A stretch of DNA of 64,000 nt from Armatimonadota bacterium (GCA_029547025.1 JAKPQA010000074.1:1-64000), one strand, 5' to 3'; shown: positions 27,979-37,782, numbered from the stretch's first letter. A program made the numbers and translations. The notes: generated by a model from the letters alone, not told the origin.

Positions 27979-29214
27979 ATGCTCCAGGCTAAGTTGTCGC
28001 CGACACTCCTGGCGGCTCTGTCGTGCGGCGGTGGTGCACTCCTTATCGGTGCGTCTGTGGCCGGCGGAGCCGAAACGGAACGATGGCAGATCGGGACCCC
28101 CATCGCGACCTACTGGGCCGGACCGCCCATGACGGACGCCACGGCAGAGCAGATGGCCGACGGCGGGTTCAACGTCGTGTGGTGCACTCCCGACGAGCTC
28201 GACACCGTCCAACGGCACGGCCTGCGCGCCCTCCTGGCGAGTGGCCTCATCGCGCCGGAATCCCTCGACGACCCCGCCAAGCGACAGGAGCTCGACGCGC
28301 TCATCGCCCGCGTCAAAGGCCACCCGGCCCTGTACGCCTACTTCGTCACCGACGAGCCCAACGCCTCACGCTTCGCGGCCCTCGGCAAGCTGGTGGCGTA
28401 CCTGCGCGAGCGAGACCCGGCCCACCTGGCCTACATCAACCTCTTCCCCAGCTACGCGACCAATGAGCAGCTCGGCACAGCTGGTGACCACGAGGCGGCC
28501 TACGCGGAGCACCTGCGGCAGTACGTCGATGTGGTCAAGCCCGACTTGATCAGCTACGACCACTACCACTACACGTCGGCGGGCGATGGCGGCTGGTACT
28601 TCCTGAACCTGGCCATGATTCGGCAGAAAGCCCTCGACGCCGGCCTGCCGTTCCTCAACATCGTCCAAGCCTCCTCGTGGACTCCCTCCATGCGCGTCCC
28701 CAACGGCGACGAGCTCGCGTGGCTGGTGTACACGTCGCTGGCGTATGGCGCCCAGGGCATCTCCTACTTCGTCTACTACTACCCCGACTGGCAGGGCGCC
28801 ATGGCGAACGCCGACGGCACCACCACGCCGCTCTACGACGCCGCCTCTCACCTGAACAGGGAGTTCGTGGCCATCGCGAAGGAGCTCCAGCCGCTGACGT
28901 CTCTCGGCGCGTACCACCTCGGCGAACTGCCGCGCGGTGCCGAGGCGCTACCCGACGATTCGCCCGTGAAGGTCGTGGGGGCCCAGCCCGCCCAGGGGCT
29001 CGTGGTTGGCCTTTTCGGCCGCGACGGCACGGCCAGCCACGCCGTCATCGTCAACCGTGACTACCGGTGGGGCGTGCGTGTGACGCTCTCCGTGCCGCGG
29101 GACACCCGTGTGTTCGGCGGCGCGGCGGCCGGATGGAGCCCGACCTATGGCAACGGAAGTGTCACCGTCGAGCTGGGACCGGGCCGAGGCAAGCTCGTGC
29201 GGTGGAAGCGATAG
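27979..29214 (+). CDS. Secreted TIM-barrel protein, putative glycoside hydrolase
   Basis: 411 aa. ATG 27979 follows GAGAGGTGAG; GTG 27973 is six bases earlier and cannot be excluded. A signal peptide occupies about residues 1-32. The barrel shows strands typical of GH5/GH42-like enzymes: FNVVWCTPDEL, then YAYFVTDEPN with a candidate acid Glu, LISYDHYHY, and a later tail strand ISYFVYYYP. The C-terminal 90 residues are a small beta-sandwich. No family-level assignment is secure and a second catalytic Glu could not be fixed. It is followed after 49 bases by a lipoprotein gene on the same strand. Confidence 0.65.
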   Translation: MLQAKLSPTLLAALSCGGGALLIGASVAGGAETERWQIGTPIATYWAGPPMTDATAEQMADGGFNVVWCTPDELDTVQRHGLRALLASGLIAPESLDDPAKRQELDALIARVKGHPALYAYFVTDEPNASRFAALGKLVAYLRERDPAHLAYINLFPSYATNEQLGTAGDHEAAYAEHLRQYVDVVKPDLISYDHYHYTSAGDGGWYFLNLAMIRQKALDAGLPFLNIVQASSWTPSMRVPNGDELAWLVYTSLAYGAQGISYFVYYYPDWQGAMANADGTTTPLYDAASHLNREFVAIAKELQPLTSLGAYHLGELPRGAEALPDDSPVKVVGAQPAQGLVVGLFGRDGTASHAVIVNRDYRWGVRVTLSVPRDTRVFGGAAAGWSPTYGNGSVTVELGPGRGKLVRWKR

Positions 29215-29263
29215 AGGCCCGAGACATACTGGGCCGCTTCAGGAAGGAATGGTGGTTGGCGCA

Positions 29264-29800
29264 ATGCGTTCGGCGCACCACGTGATCATAGTAATAGCCC
29301 TTTCCGCAGCCATCGCCGGGTGTGGGAGCGGCGCACCCGTGGACCAGACGGTCGAGCCCCCGTCTCTTCAGGTCCAGGTGACCTGCACCGAGCACTGGCT
29401 CGATGCCAGCGGAGCCGCCGGGAGAGCACTGCTCATCGATACACCGTTCAACAAGGTGCAGATCACTGTCGATGAGCAGCCCGAGGGGGGCACCCTCACC
29501 TTCACGCCGCTCTATATCAAGGAGGGCGTGCAAGTCTACACGCCGACCGGGAACACTGCCGGACTCAGGCAGGCCGGAACCTGGGACACCGTCTTCACGG
29601 TGATCTCCCCGCGAACACACTGCCTGCCCGGCCACTACGTGCTGACGATCCTGCCGTACGTCGAGACGTCCGTCATCGACTCGGGCTACTACCCCTTGCC
29701 AAACCAAAGCAGGACGGTCGAGCTGGACATCACCGATACCCAGCATGCGACGGCCACGGCCGCGGTTGAGACGTCCTGCATCAAGTTCCCGGGCGACTAG
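29264..29800 (+). CDS. Small predicted lipoprotein of unknown function
   Basis: 178 aa from ATG 29264, which gives a compact lipoprotein signal with lipobox IAGC. ATG 29249, directly after AGGAAGGA, is an alternative that adds five residues. The mature part is rich in beta-strand and Thr with about four Cys residues (VTCTEHW, THCLPGHY, TSCIKF), suggesting a disulfide-bonded sandwich. I recognise no family. Its stop overlaps the stop of the convergent minus-strand gene by four bases, so the two transcripts have no separate terminator between them. Confidence 0.65.
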   Translation: MRSAHHVIIVIALSAAIAGCGSGAPVDQTVEPPSLQVQVTCTEHWLDASGAAGRALLIDTPFNKVQITVDEQPEGGTLTFTPLYIKEGVQVYTPTGNTAGLRQAGTWDTVFTVISPRTHCLPGHYVLTILPYVETSVIDSGYYPLPNQSRTVELDITDTQHATATAAVETSCIKFPGD

Positions 29801-31413
29801 GTCGCGAACGCGGGGCGAAGCATCGCCCCGCGTGCTCCCGATACCGTCACATCCAGCGTGCCGTCGATGTACACGCGGAACACATCGGCATGCGGCATCG
29901 TGGCCCAGTGATAGACCACCGTCCCCACGTTGGCCACATGCAGGGCGCCGCCGATCACGCTGAGGACCGCGATGATGAGGGCTGCCAGCTCGCTGGCCGC
30001 CGCTGCCGATAGGCCGACGCAGACGATGGCCAGAAGGGCCTCGACGCCCTCGGTGCCGATGAGCGAAATGCCCGTGAGGACGATCTGCACAACGGCACGG
30101 GTGGCCGACTTCCAGTTGAAGTGGCCAATGAAAGTCCGCAGGTTGTTCAGCATGTCCATGAAGTTCCGTGAGCTCGCGATGCTCTTGTAGAGATCGGTGC
30201 AGGTAAGCGGCAGCTTATCGCCGCCCGCGAGGAACCGGGCGTTGCTGATCCCCGAGATCACGGCGATGATGGGGAAGAACACGTAGAGCACGATGCTGAT
30301 CCCCCAGGCGTCCATCGTGCTCTCGGGGATGTCGTCAGGTAGCGGCTCGGTCGCCGCCGCGAAGCCCGGGCCGCGGATCCAGTACTCGAGGCACGAGATG
30401 CCCTTTGTGTCCCGACTGTCGAGCCCCTTCGCCTCCTGGAACTGCGTCCAGGTCAGCAGCGAGCCAATACTCAGTGGCACCGCGCCGGGCATCGAGTTGA
30501 TGCCGTCCGCCACCGTCTCCCAGTCCAGGTACTCGCCGTCGGTGTCGACCGGGTGCCGGTGGATGTTCACCCAACGCATGCCGTGGTTCTCCATGAAGAC
30601 GTCCACGTCGCGCGGCTTGCCCGGGTTCCACGTGGTGCCGCCCGTGCCCGCTCCAGGCACTTTGAAGCGCGACCAAGGGCTCGGACCTTCCACTCTGAGC
30701 TTCACGTCATAGTCGTTGATGTCCCGCGCCAGAGCTTCGGGAGCCGCGGGAGCGTGGTAGTCGCACCACTGCGAGTAGCAGTCCGACAGCAGGTCTGATA
30801 GGTGCTCATCGTTGGCGACCAGGTCAGCCAGAGCCTCTGTCGGGAGCTTCGTCGCCAGGTAGCGGGACAGAGTGCTGAAGGTGCCGTACCCTTTGAGCTC
30901 AGCGATGACCTTCGCCGCACCCTCTGGGTCCGTGTCGAGAATGCCCGGCGTCAGGAACAGCAATCCCATGGCCGTGCTATCGGCGTCGAACTGCGGCGCC
31001 GCGCGCGATGACGCCCCTGCCGTCGCGGAAACCGTCACGGCCAGGCCACGAAGTGTGCGGTTCTGGTCCAGCGCGAACAGGAGCTGCGGACCTTCGCCAG
31101 ACACCTGAGTCCGGAAACTGCCGGTCGCGGAGAGTGCGGCGCTCTGTTGGTACGCCGAGAGCACCGTCAGCCCCTCGCCGCCGATGGCCGTGCGGTCCAC
31201 ATAACCGGTGACCGTGACCACCTCGGGCGCGTTCGGGTCATCCGCGAAGTGGGTGGCGGTGGGGTCGCCCCCGTTGTTGCCACCGTTGCCGTGGTTGTCG
31301 TTGTTGCCGTCGACCGGCGCTGGCCCTCCCCCGCAGCCCGCAATCCCCACCATGACCGCGATCAGCAGCCACGCTATACCCCTGCTCATGCCCACCCGGA
31401 CGCGTCGGGTCAC
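29797..31413 (-). CDS. Large predicted lipoprotein with C-terminal hydrophobic segments
   Basis: 538 aa. I prefer GTG 31413, ten bases after AGAGGAG; ATG 31389 is an alternative. Both give a signal with lipobox IAGC followed by an Asn/Gly-rich tether (GNNDNHGNGGNNGG). The middle region contains no domain that I recognise. From about residue 400 come several hydrophobic segments (SIVLYVFFPIIAVISGI, then AALIIAVLSVIGGALHV), unusual for a lipoprotein and suggesting membrane insertion or a hydrophobic bundle. It lies 26 bases downstream of the NHL-repeat lipoprotein gene, so the pair is an operon. The function is unknown. Confidence 0.65.
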   Translation of the reverse strand: MTRRVRVGMSRGIAWLLIAVMVGIAGCGGGPAPVDGNNDNHGNGGNNGGDPTATHFADDPNAPEVVTVTGYVDRTAIGGEGLTVLSAYQQSAALSATGSFRTQVSGEGPQLLFALDQNRTLRGLAVTVSATAGASSRAAPQFDADSTAMGLLFLTPGILDTDPEGAAKVIAELKGYGTFSTLSRYLATKLPTEALADLVANDEHLSDLLSDCYSQWCDYHAPAAPEALARDINDYDVKLRVEGPSPWSRFKVPGAGTGGTTWNPGKPRDVDVFMENHGMRWVNIHRHPVDTDGEYLDWETVADGINSMPGAVPLSIGSLLTWTQFQEAKGLDSRDTKGISCLEYWIRGPGFAAATEPLPDDIPESTMDAWGISIVLYVFFPIIAVISGISNARFLAGGDKLPLTCTDLYKSIASSRNFMDMLNNLRTFIGHFNWKSATRAVVQIVLTGISLIGTEGVEALLAIVCVGLSAAAASELAALIIAVLSVIGGALHVANVGTVVYHWATMPHADVFRVYIDGTLDVTVSGARGAMLRPAFAT

Positions 31414-31439
31414 CAGCGTCGCGCTCCTCTCATGTTCCC

Positions 31440-32924
31440 TCACTCGTCGCCCGACGGGACGACTCGTATCGTGCACGCCCTGCTTGCCGGCAAACAGGTC
31501 ACGAAGTCGCTCGCCTCTGGATCCAAGCGCATGACCGCTCCGTTACCGAACAACCCGGACGTCGGGTTTGAGAGATCCACTGGGTACCCATCGAAGACAT
31601 AGACACGACCCAGTGGCGTCACCGCAATCCCCGTCGCCAGCTTCACGTTCGACATGTGCCCGAACAGCGCTTCCATCTGCTTCATGCTCACGTTGTGATA
31701 TGCGACCAGGTTGCCAGAGTTGTCGAACTTGAACAGACTGCGATCCCGGGTCGAGCCGATGACGCAGACGTTGCCCGCGTCGTCGACATCGACATCGTTG
31801 GCCAGCATCTCGTCGACGACGCTCCCACAGGCGAATGTGTAAGTCCACTGCGTGCGGAGACTGCCCGCTCGACCGAACTTCACGATCCGCTTGTTGCCCG
31901 TGTCGGCCACGAAACAGTTCCCATAGCGGTCCACCGCCATGCCCTGTGGGTCCTTGAGCTGACCCTCGCCCGAGCCCACCGGAATGAGCTGGCGCGAGAT
32001 GTCACGGAACTTGGCGTTCACTTGCACGATGCGGTAGGCGGCCAACCCGGTCGACGAGTCCACTGCCGGCCCGTCCAGCACGAAGACGGTGCCGAACGGG
32101 TCGATGTCGATGGACCGAGGCGATATGAACACCATCGGGTCCCACGGCGAGCTCGGACAACCCGCCTGGTACTCGCCGCCTCTCGAGAACACCTGAATGC
32201 GGTTGTTGCCTGTGTCGGCGACCCATATGTCGTGCGTCTCGGGGTGCACCGCGATGTCGTAGGGATACGAGAGCTGACCCAAGCTCACACCTTGCCCCCC
32301 ACCGATCTCGCGACTAAGCACCGGATCGCCGCTGGACAGGTCGTACTGGGCTATCTTGCTCTGCTGCGTGTCGAGGACGTACACGGTCAGGTCGCCATCG
32401 GCGGCGAGCTTGCACGGTGCCTGGAACTCACCGGCACCCGTGCCGTAGTAGCCCCAGCGGACATCGGCCACGTCGTACGCCCGCCGGTCGGTCTCCGGCT
32501 CAGAGAGGATCACTGACGCGTAGGTGATCCCATCGATGTTGGGCTTGATCGACACGTTGGCCTCGCCCCGGGCAAGCCACGGGTCTCTGTGTGCGGCGCT
32601 GGCGTATGCCGTCGCCTGCAACGTCGCGGCGCCCGCACGAACCGGGTCGAAAACCTTCTCGGTCTCCGGATAGTCGATATTCCCCGCGGTCCGAGTGGCA
32701 TCGGCGTAGATGATGTAGAGGCTGATCGACCGCGCGGCATCCGGGATGACGCGAGTGCTCGAGGGAGCCTCGGGCCACTTCACGCGAACCACGACCCGCC
32801 CCACCGAGCCGCTCTCCGACTCGGTAAGCGAGTCGCCGCCGAGTCCGCACCCCGCGAGGGCCACCACGCCCGCCAAGGCCAGGAGGCGAACGCTCGGTGG
32901 GGCACCACGGTTATCGAACAGCAC
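31440..32924 (-). CDS. NHL-repeat beta-propeller lipoprotein
   Basis: 494 aa from GTG 32924, supported by GGGGAG nine bases upstream; the track ORF is longer but without support. The signal ends in lipobox ALAGC. After an immunoglobulin-like N-terminal part (about 30-145), the rest is a six-bladed NHL propeller: repeated strands like FQAPCKLAADGDLTVYVLD, YPYDIAVHPETHDIWVADTGNNRIQVF and LKDPQGMAVDRYGNCFVADTGNKRIVKF. Such propellers bind protein or ligand at the cell surface. It is the first gene of the two-gene lipoprotein operon and diverges from the LamG/toroid hydrolase. Confidence 0.85.
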   Translation of the reverse strand: MLFDNRGAPPSVRLLALAGVVALAGCGLGGDSLTESESGSVGRVVVRVKWPEAPSSTRVIPDAARSISLYIIYADATRTAGNIDYPETEKVFDPVRAGAATLQATAYASAAHRDPWLARGEANVSIKPNIDGITYASVILSEPETDRRAYDVADVRWGYYGTGAGEFQAPCKLAADGDLTVYVLDTQQSKIAQYDLSSGDPVLSREIGGGQGVSLGQLSYPYDIAVHPETHDIWVADTGNNRIQVFSRGGEYQAGCPSSPWDPMVFISPRSIDIDPFGTVFVLDGPAVDSSTGLAAYRIVQVNAKFRDISRQLIPVGSGEGQLKDPQGMAVDRYGNCFVADTGNKRIVKFGRAGSLRTQWTYTFACGSVVDEMLANDVDVDDAGNVCVIGSTRDRSLFKFDNSGNLVAYHNVSMKQMEALFGHMSNVKLATGIAVTPLGRVYVFDGYPVDLSNPTSGLFGNGAVMRLDPEASDFVTCLPASRACTIRVVPSGDE

Positions 32925-33115
32925 GACCGACCACTCCCCAGAGAGGACAGGGACGCGCGCCCACCGCGCGCCCCCTCGCGCGTCACCGCTCACCATTCGG
33001 ACGGAATCGCGCGCACGCCTCCGCGACTCGGGAGCCGCAGGCGCTTCCCCGACACGCACCGAATACCCGCTCCGAGTCGCAGATCCCCAGATCCCTCAGA
33101 CAAGACGGAGCGTAC
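32925..33115. promoter_or_regulatory. Divergent promoter region of the NHL lipoprotein and LamG hydrolase genes
   Basis: This 191-base gap between divergent genes is very rich in CGCG tracts (about 32950-33010). No convincing -35/-10 elements, palindrome or operator can be pointed out. The two ribosome sites are GGGGAG on the minus strand and CGGAG at 33106-33110 on the plus strand. Confidence 0.3.
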
Positions 33116-36100
33116 ATGATGCCACTTCTGCTTGCATGCCTGTGGGTTATGGCCCCCTCGAGCCCCGTTCCGGCCAGCTTCCCGTTCGACGGCACGCTCG
33201 CGTCCACCGTCGGGCACGCTCCAGTGCTTGCCGAGGGCGTCTTGTTCACCGAGGGCCGTCAGGGAGAGGCGGCCTACGTGGGCGGCCGCGCGCACCTGGC
33301 CTATCCCGTGGGGGGCCTCTACGATCCCGCCAAGGGCACAATAGGACTGTGGGTGCGCCCCAGATGGAACGCGCGAGACATACGTGGCGACCGGCTCCTA
33401 TGGTCGGTCGCGGGCGACGCGGGAGCTGACAACCAGATCGCTCTCGGGTTCTACGGAGGCGGCGACCGCACTATCGTCTACTTCTCGAACCCCGCCGGCG
33501 CCGACGGCGTGGTCTGGCCCATCGGCTGGCAGGCCGGCGAGTGGCATCACCTGCTGGCCTGCTGGGATGAGTCCACACGCTGCAGAGCCCTCTACATCGA
33601 TGGCGTTCGCGTGGGCGTCTCGAACTTCCGGCGCGACATGCCACGCACGGCTACGACCTTCCAGGTCGGCTATCTGCCGGGCGAGTACCAGGGCGCGACA
33701 GACGCGTGCCAGGCCGAGTGTGACATCGACGACCTGCGCCTCGCCCAGACCGTCGAACCCGCCGACTTCGCCGAGGCCGTCGCTGGGCTCGAGGAGAGTG
33801 CCACACGCGCCGAGCGTGAGGCGCTCCGGGCACGGCTCGCCGAGACGTTCTCCCTGGACCGCGTCGCGCGAGAGCACATCGAGGTCACCTGGGACGACGT
33901 CCTGGGCCTCTGCCACCCCATGACGAAGCGCGTGCCGATCCAAGTCCGCCACCACCCTGATGTCGTCTTCGTCCAGCCCGACATGTCCATCTCCCTTGGC
34001 ACCCGCGACGATGCTCTGGGCCTCGGCCTGGCCCTCGGGATTCCGCCCCGTCTGCCGGGCCTGCGCCAGGTGGTGCTCCGGCTCCACCGAGGCTACCAGC
34101 CGATCGTCATCAGCCAGTGGGAGACGGACGGGCTAACGGTGACCCAGACGGCCCTGTGCACGCTCGTGGGGGCCGAGGATGTGAGAACGGGCCGCGAGAC
34201 CCAGTACGTCATCACCCACACCACCGTCAGCAACACCGGGGACACCACCCGGGAGACCACCCTGACAGCTCTCATCGGCCGAATGGGCGGCTCGCAGAAC
34301 ACCAACTACGGCCCCTTCATGGCCCCGGTGGACCGTTGGCTGCAACCGGACATGGGCCTGCGCCTTGCCGACGGAGTGGTGACGGTGGGCGACCGAGGCC
34401 TGCTCGCCTACCGCGCGGAGGGCACCAGCGGCCCCGAGCTCCGTCCGACCCTGGCGCTGCCCGTGCCCACAGGAGCCCCCCAACGCGAGCTCACGAACTG
34501 CCTGTGCTTCCCCACCAGCCTCGCCCCGGGCGAGGAGACCACCGTCGACCTGGTCGCTCCCACCGCGCCGGGGCTCTGCGACCCTCAGGACCTGGCCCAA
34601 GCTGCATTGACTCCGTTCGCCGAGGCGCTCTCCAGGGCGGAGGCCTACTGGGATGCTCCACTCGCCAAAGGCATGAAGCTGACCACGCCGGAGCCGCGCT
34701 ATAACGACATCTACCGCCACCTGATCCTCTCGTCGCTGCAGAGCACCGTCCAGGAGCCCGACCGGCCGTGGCACGTGCCCTACCAGAGCGTCTTCGCGCC
34801 CTCCATGGTCTGGCCGTGGGAGTTCGCCCACATGGCCGTGCCCCTCATGTCCATCGGCTACGCGGAGGAGATGCGGCCGTCGCTGGCCTTCTTCACCGAG
34901 CGGCAGACGGGCGTCGGACCGCACTCTGCCGGCCGAGGGCCCGAGGGCGATGTGCTCTCGGTGGACGGCTGCTACACCGGCACGTCGATGTACTGGATGT
35001 GCGAGACGGGCTCCGTCCTCTGGGCACTTGGCGAGGAGTATCTCCGCTCGGGCGATGCCGACTGGCTCCGCCAGCAGCGCCCGAGCATCCTCGCCGCCTG
35101 GGGGTGGATCCAGCGGGAGCGGGCCCGCACACGTCTGCGGTATGACGACGGCCGAAAGGTCGAGTACTACGGCCTTCTGCCCAAGGGCCGCGTGCACGAC
35201 TGGGAAGGGCACCGGTACCACTTCGGCTTCTCCGACGGATACACGTGGAAGGGCATGTCGACCATAGCCAATGCATTCGCGCGCGCCGGCCTGCCGGAAG
35301 CAGACCGGCTGACCGCCGAGGCCGAGGAGTACAAGCAGTGCATCCTCGATGTCGCGCGGCGGGCCGAGTTCACCGATCCCGAGACCGGCCTCTCGTTCGT
35401 CCCGAGCACCGTGTTCCACCGCGAGGGCGCCCGGGGCGGCGTCTGGTGGGCCGATGGGCCCCAGGCGCTGTTCGCCAGCGGGATCCTCGACCCCACTGAC
35501 CGGCGGTTCGAGCCGATGCTCGAGTACCTCGACCGGAAGTGGACTACCCTCATGGGGCTCATGGGCCACATGGATGGCCCTCCCGACAACACCTACTGGT
35601 ACGTGAACTCAACTGAGCGCGAGTACTACCGAGACTTCCTCGCCCGGGGCGAGTTTGAGAAGGCGTGGCTCGTGTTCACATCCAACCTGGCCTACACGCT
35701 GTCACACGACTGCTATCAGACCGTTGAGCGGATCGACGTGTATGAGAGCAACTTCGCGCCCTTCCAGCCCAACCCGTCGGGCAACGGCCGGCTGCTCGAT
35801 ATGTTCAAGCGAATGGTGGTCGACGAGCAGGATCCACGGACGCTGTGGCTCCTCCGCGGGTGTCCGCGCGCGTGGCTGGCGCCGGGGCAGTCGGTTCGGG
35901 CCTCGGACGCCCCGACGGCCTTCGGGACCGTTGGCGTCGAGTCCCGATCGACGGAGGGTGCCGTGGTAGTCCAGATCGACCCACCGGCGCAGTGGCCGCC
36001 CGATGGTCTCCGGGTCGTGGTGCGCCGGCCCGGAGGCGGCCGGTGGAGCCGCATAACGGTCAATGGCCACCGGGCCGAGCTTGAGGATGGGATCGAGACC

Positions 36101-36151
36101 GTCCGCGTGCGGAAGGCATGTCGGCACCTCACGCTGGTGTGCCAGCCGTGA
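33116..36151 (+). CDS. Secreted LamG plus (alpha/alpha)6-toroid glycoside hydrolase
   Basis: 1011 aa from ATG 33116 (GGAG five bases upstream; ATG 33119 is equally possible). A short signal peptide leads into a LamG module (about 22-220: IGLWVRPRW, WHHLLACW, DIDDLRLAQ). A sheet domain follows, then an alpha/alpha toroid similar to GH63/GH78/GH95-type and debranching-like enzymes (CYTGTSMYWMCETGS, YTWKGMSTIANAF, NTYWYVNSTER). Acidic residues in these helices are likely catalytic, but I cannot assign them. A small C-terminal beta-sandwich ends the protein. It is monocistronic or leads to the next secreted gene, 82 bases on. Confidence 0.7.
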   Translation: MMPLLLACLWVMAPSSPVPASFPFDGTLASTVGHAPVLAEGVLFTEGRQGEAAYVGGRAHLAYPVGGLYDPAKGTIGLWVRPRWNARDIRGDRLLWSVAGDAGADNQIALGFYGGGDRTIVYFSNPAGADGVVWPIGWQAGEWHHLLACWDESTRCRALYIDGVRVGVSNFRRDMPRTATTFQVGYLPGEYQGATDACQAECDIDDLRLAQTVEPADFAEAVAGLEESATRAEREALRARLAETFSLDRVAREHIEVTWDDVLGLCHPMTKRVPIQVRHHPDVVFVQPDMSISLGTRDDALGLGLALGIPPRLPGLRQVVLRLHRGYQPIVISQWETDGLTVTQTALCTLVGAEDVRTGRETQYVITHTTVSNTGDTTRETTLTALIGRMGGSQNTNYGPFMAPVDRWLQPDMGLRLADGVVTVGDRGLLAYRAEGTSGPELRPTLALPVPTGAPQRELTNCLCFPTSLAPGEETTVDLVAPTAPGLCDPQDLAQAALTPFAEALSRAEAYWDAPLAKGMKLTTPEPRYNDIYRHLILSSLQSTVQEPDRPWHVPYQSVFAPSMVWPWEFAHMAVPLMSIGYAEEMRPSLAFFTERQTGVGPHSAGRGPEGDVLSVDGCYTGTSMYWMCETGSVLWALGEEYLRSGDADWLRQQRPSILAAWGWIQRERARTRLRYDDGRKVEYYGLLPKGRVHDWEGHRYHFGFSDGYTWKGMSTIANAFARAGLPEADRLTAEAEEYKQCILDVARRAEFTDPETGLSFVPSTVFHREGARGGVWWADGPQALFASGILDPTDRRFEPMLEYLDRKWTTLMGLMGHMDGPPDNTYWYVNSTEREYYRDFLARGEFEKAWLVFTSNLAYTLSHDCYQTVERIDVYESNFAPFQPNPSGNGRLLDMFKRMVVDEQDPRTLWLLRGCPRAWLAPGQSVRASDAPTAFGTVGVESRSTEGAVVVQIDPPAQWPPDGLRVVVRRPGGGRWSRITVNGHRAELEDGIETVRVRKACRHLTLVCQP

Positions 36152-36233
36152 AGCTGGCGGCGGAACGAGGGAGCGTGTGGGTCAGGGCCGTTGTGGGGCC
36201 CCATGGCCCCAGCACATAGGGAGGTGCATCACG

Positions 36234-36920
36234 ATGCGACACGGAGCATGGATCACGGTGAGCGTCGTCGTGGCAGTTGCCGTCGGGCTCGCCGCAGCGC
36301 AAGACAATGGGTATGCGCTGAAGGACTACATGCCAAGAGCCGTAGGGTCGATCTGGTCGATGCAGCCAGCCGGTGGCGGCCAGCGCACGACACTCGAGGT
36401 ACTGCCGCCCGAAGACATCAATGGACACCAGGTCTCGGCGCTCGTGACGAAGTCGCCCGATGGCACGGTCCGTATGGGGACGTATGAGACCGTGGACGCC
36501 GACAGCTATATCGTCTATGGATCACTATTCGTCGCCGGTCCGGGCGGCCCCGGCGGGGGCCCGCAGGGCCCCGCCCCGGATGAGCCCCGGAAGGTCCTCC
36601 ACGACCCGCCCGCACGATTCCCGGGCACCCTCAAAGTCGGCGAAACCTACGAGGCCACCTTCAGCTCCACCGGCGGCCGGCGGCCGGCCCAGGTGACCAT
36701 GAAGATCACCCTCGAGGCCGTCGAGTCAGTCACCGTGCCCAAGGGGACCTTCGACGGCTGCCTCAAGGTCGTGACCTCCACCACTCGAGGACAACGCGAG
36801 ATGAAACGCACCACTTGGTACGCCAAAGGCGTTGGGCCAGTGAAGACGGAGCGCGTGGGCCGCAATGGGCTGGCCAACGTCACCGAGTTGGTCGAGTACA
36901 AGCTCGGCGAGACCCCATAG
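36234..36920 (+). CDS. Secreted protein of unknown function (DUF3108-like)
   Basis: 228 aa. The start ATG 36234 lies eight bases after GGGAGGTG. A signal peptide (residues 1-22, AAAQDN cleavage region) is followed by one beta-rich domain. The ending resembles lipid- or polymer-transport-type beta-barrel proteins of the DUF3108 sort: ESVTVPKGTFDGCLKVV followed by TTWYAKGVGPVKTE. A Pro/Gly stretch near residue 105 (AGPGGPGGGPQGP) is inserted. No catalytic residues are evident. A strong hairpin terminator lies just downstream. Confidence 0.6.
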   Translation: MRHGAWITVSVVVAVAVGLAAAQDNGYALKDYMPRAVGSIWSMQPAGGGQRTTLEVLPPEDINGHQVSALVTKSPDGTVRMGTYETVDADSYIVYGSLFVAGPGGPGGGPQGPAPDEPRKVLHDPPARFPGTLKVGETYEATFSSTGGRRPAQVTMKITLEAVESVTVPKGTFDGCLKVVTSTTRGQREMKRTTWYAKGVGPVKTERVGRNGLANVTELVEYKLGETP

Positions 36921-36947
36921 GAGCCTGGCGCGTGGAGCGAAGGGGGA

Positions 36948-36989
36948 GGGCAGTGGCTGATCACGACCTGGGCCGGATCAGCCCTGCCC
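36948..36989. terminator. Bidirectional hairpin terminator
   Basis: The arms GGGCAG-T-GGCTGATC (36948-36962) and GATCAGCCCTGCCC (36976-36989) pair over 14 bases with one bulged T and a 13-base loop. It sits centrally in the 76-base gap between two convergent genes, which suits a shared terminator. No T-tract follows on either side. Confidence 0.75.
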
Positions 36990-36996
36990 GACCCAT

Positions 36997-37782
36997 TCAT
37001 GCCCCCGCCGGCATCAGCCGGACGGCATCCGCGTTGCAGTAGCCCTCCGATGGAGTCTGTGTGGTGAACTCGATGTAACTGCCAGGGCCCAGTGTAAGGG
37101 TCGCCAACGGGAACCACTCATTCCCGTTCCGCCTCAGACTGACATAGTAGGTATGGTCGGTTCCCGACGAGTCGTGCACGATGATCGGCTGGGCGGCGGT
37201 TCGGTTTTCCGCAGCCGACCAGTAGACCGAGATGTCATACAACGCCACGGTCGCCAGGTCCAGCGTGAAGCGGGCGCGCGCGAGCGGATCGGGAGGCGTG
37301 CTGTAGGCGTACGCGAAGTCGGCGCCCCAGCACCCATTCCCATCGGTTGTGGGCGACAGATCCCAGGTCCCCTCGACAACCGAGAACGCCGCATCGGTGT
37401 TGTCGATAGCCATGCCTACAGTGACCGTGACATCGTCCACACTGGAGGCGCTTCCATCGTTGGCAGTCAGGCGGAGCACATAGACGCCCATGGCATCGAA
37501 CGTAGCCGTCGTGTCCACGGCCGCGGCATTGCCGAAAAGGACGTTCCCCGGCCCGCTCACTCGACTCCACGTCGTGGTCAGCGTCCCGCTTGGGCTCCCA
37601 TCATCTGTCGCTGTGGCGTCCAGATTCAGCGCAATCCCCACAAGGGCCGCGAGGTCTGCCCCGGCATTGACAACCGGGGCGGCGTTCCCGCCACCCCCAC
37701 CGCCACCGCATCCGGCCGCGACGAGTCCAAGTACCACAACCGCAGCGACCGGAGCGATCGCACTCCGACGTTCCCGGTCCAT
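36997..37782 (-). CDS. PKD-domain lipoprotein with a golvesin/xanthan-lyase-type binding domain
   Basis: 261 aa from ATG 37782, with GGAGGG seven bases upstream. The signal ends in lipobox VAAGC followed by a poly-Gly tether. A PKD-like sandwich (about 35-120: VNAGADLAALVG, GVYVLRLTANDG, VDDVTVTV) is followed by a domain seen in golvesin and xanthan-lyase-like proteins (SVVEGTWDLSPTTDGNGCWGAD and C-terminal NADAVRLMP). It is likely a surface lipoprotein that binds polysaccharide. It is 73 bases downstream of the AGE-family gene on the same strand. Confidence 0.75.
   Translation of the reverse strand: MDRERRSAIAPVAAVVVLGLVAAGCGGGGGGGNAAPVVNAGADLAALVGIALNLDATATDDGSPSGTLTTTWSRVSGPGNVLFGNAAAVDTTATFDAMGVYVLRLTANDGSASSVDDVTVTVGMAIDNTDAAFSVVEGTWDLSPTTDGNGCWGADFAYAYSTPPDPLARARFTLDLATVALYDISVYWSAAENRTAAQPIIVHDSSGTDHTYYVSLRRNGNEWFPLATLTLGPGSYIEFTTQTPSEGYCNADAVRLMPAGA

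Noticed and set aside
37660-37700. Poly-Gly codon tract as a phase-variable repeat
   Set aside because: The codons are mixed GGT/GGC/GGG and encode an ordinary lipoprotein tether.
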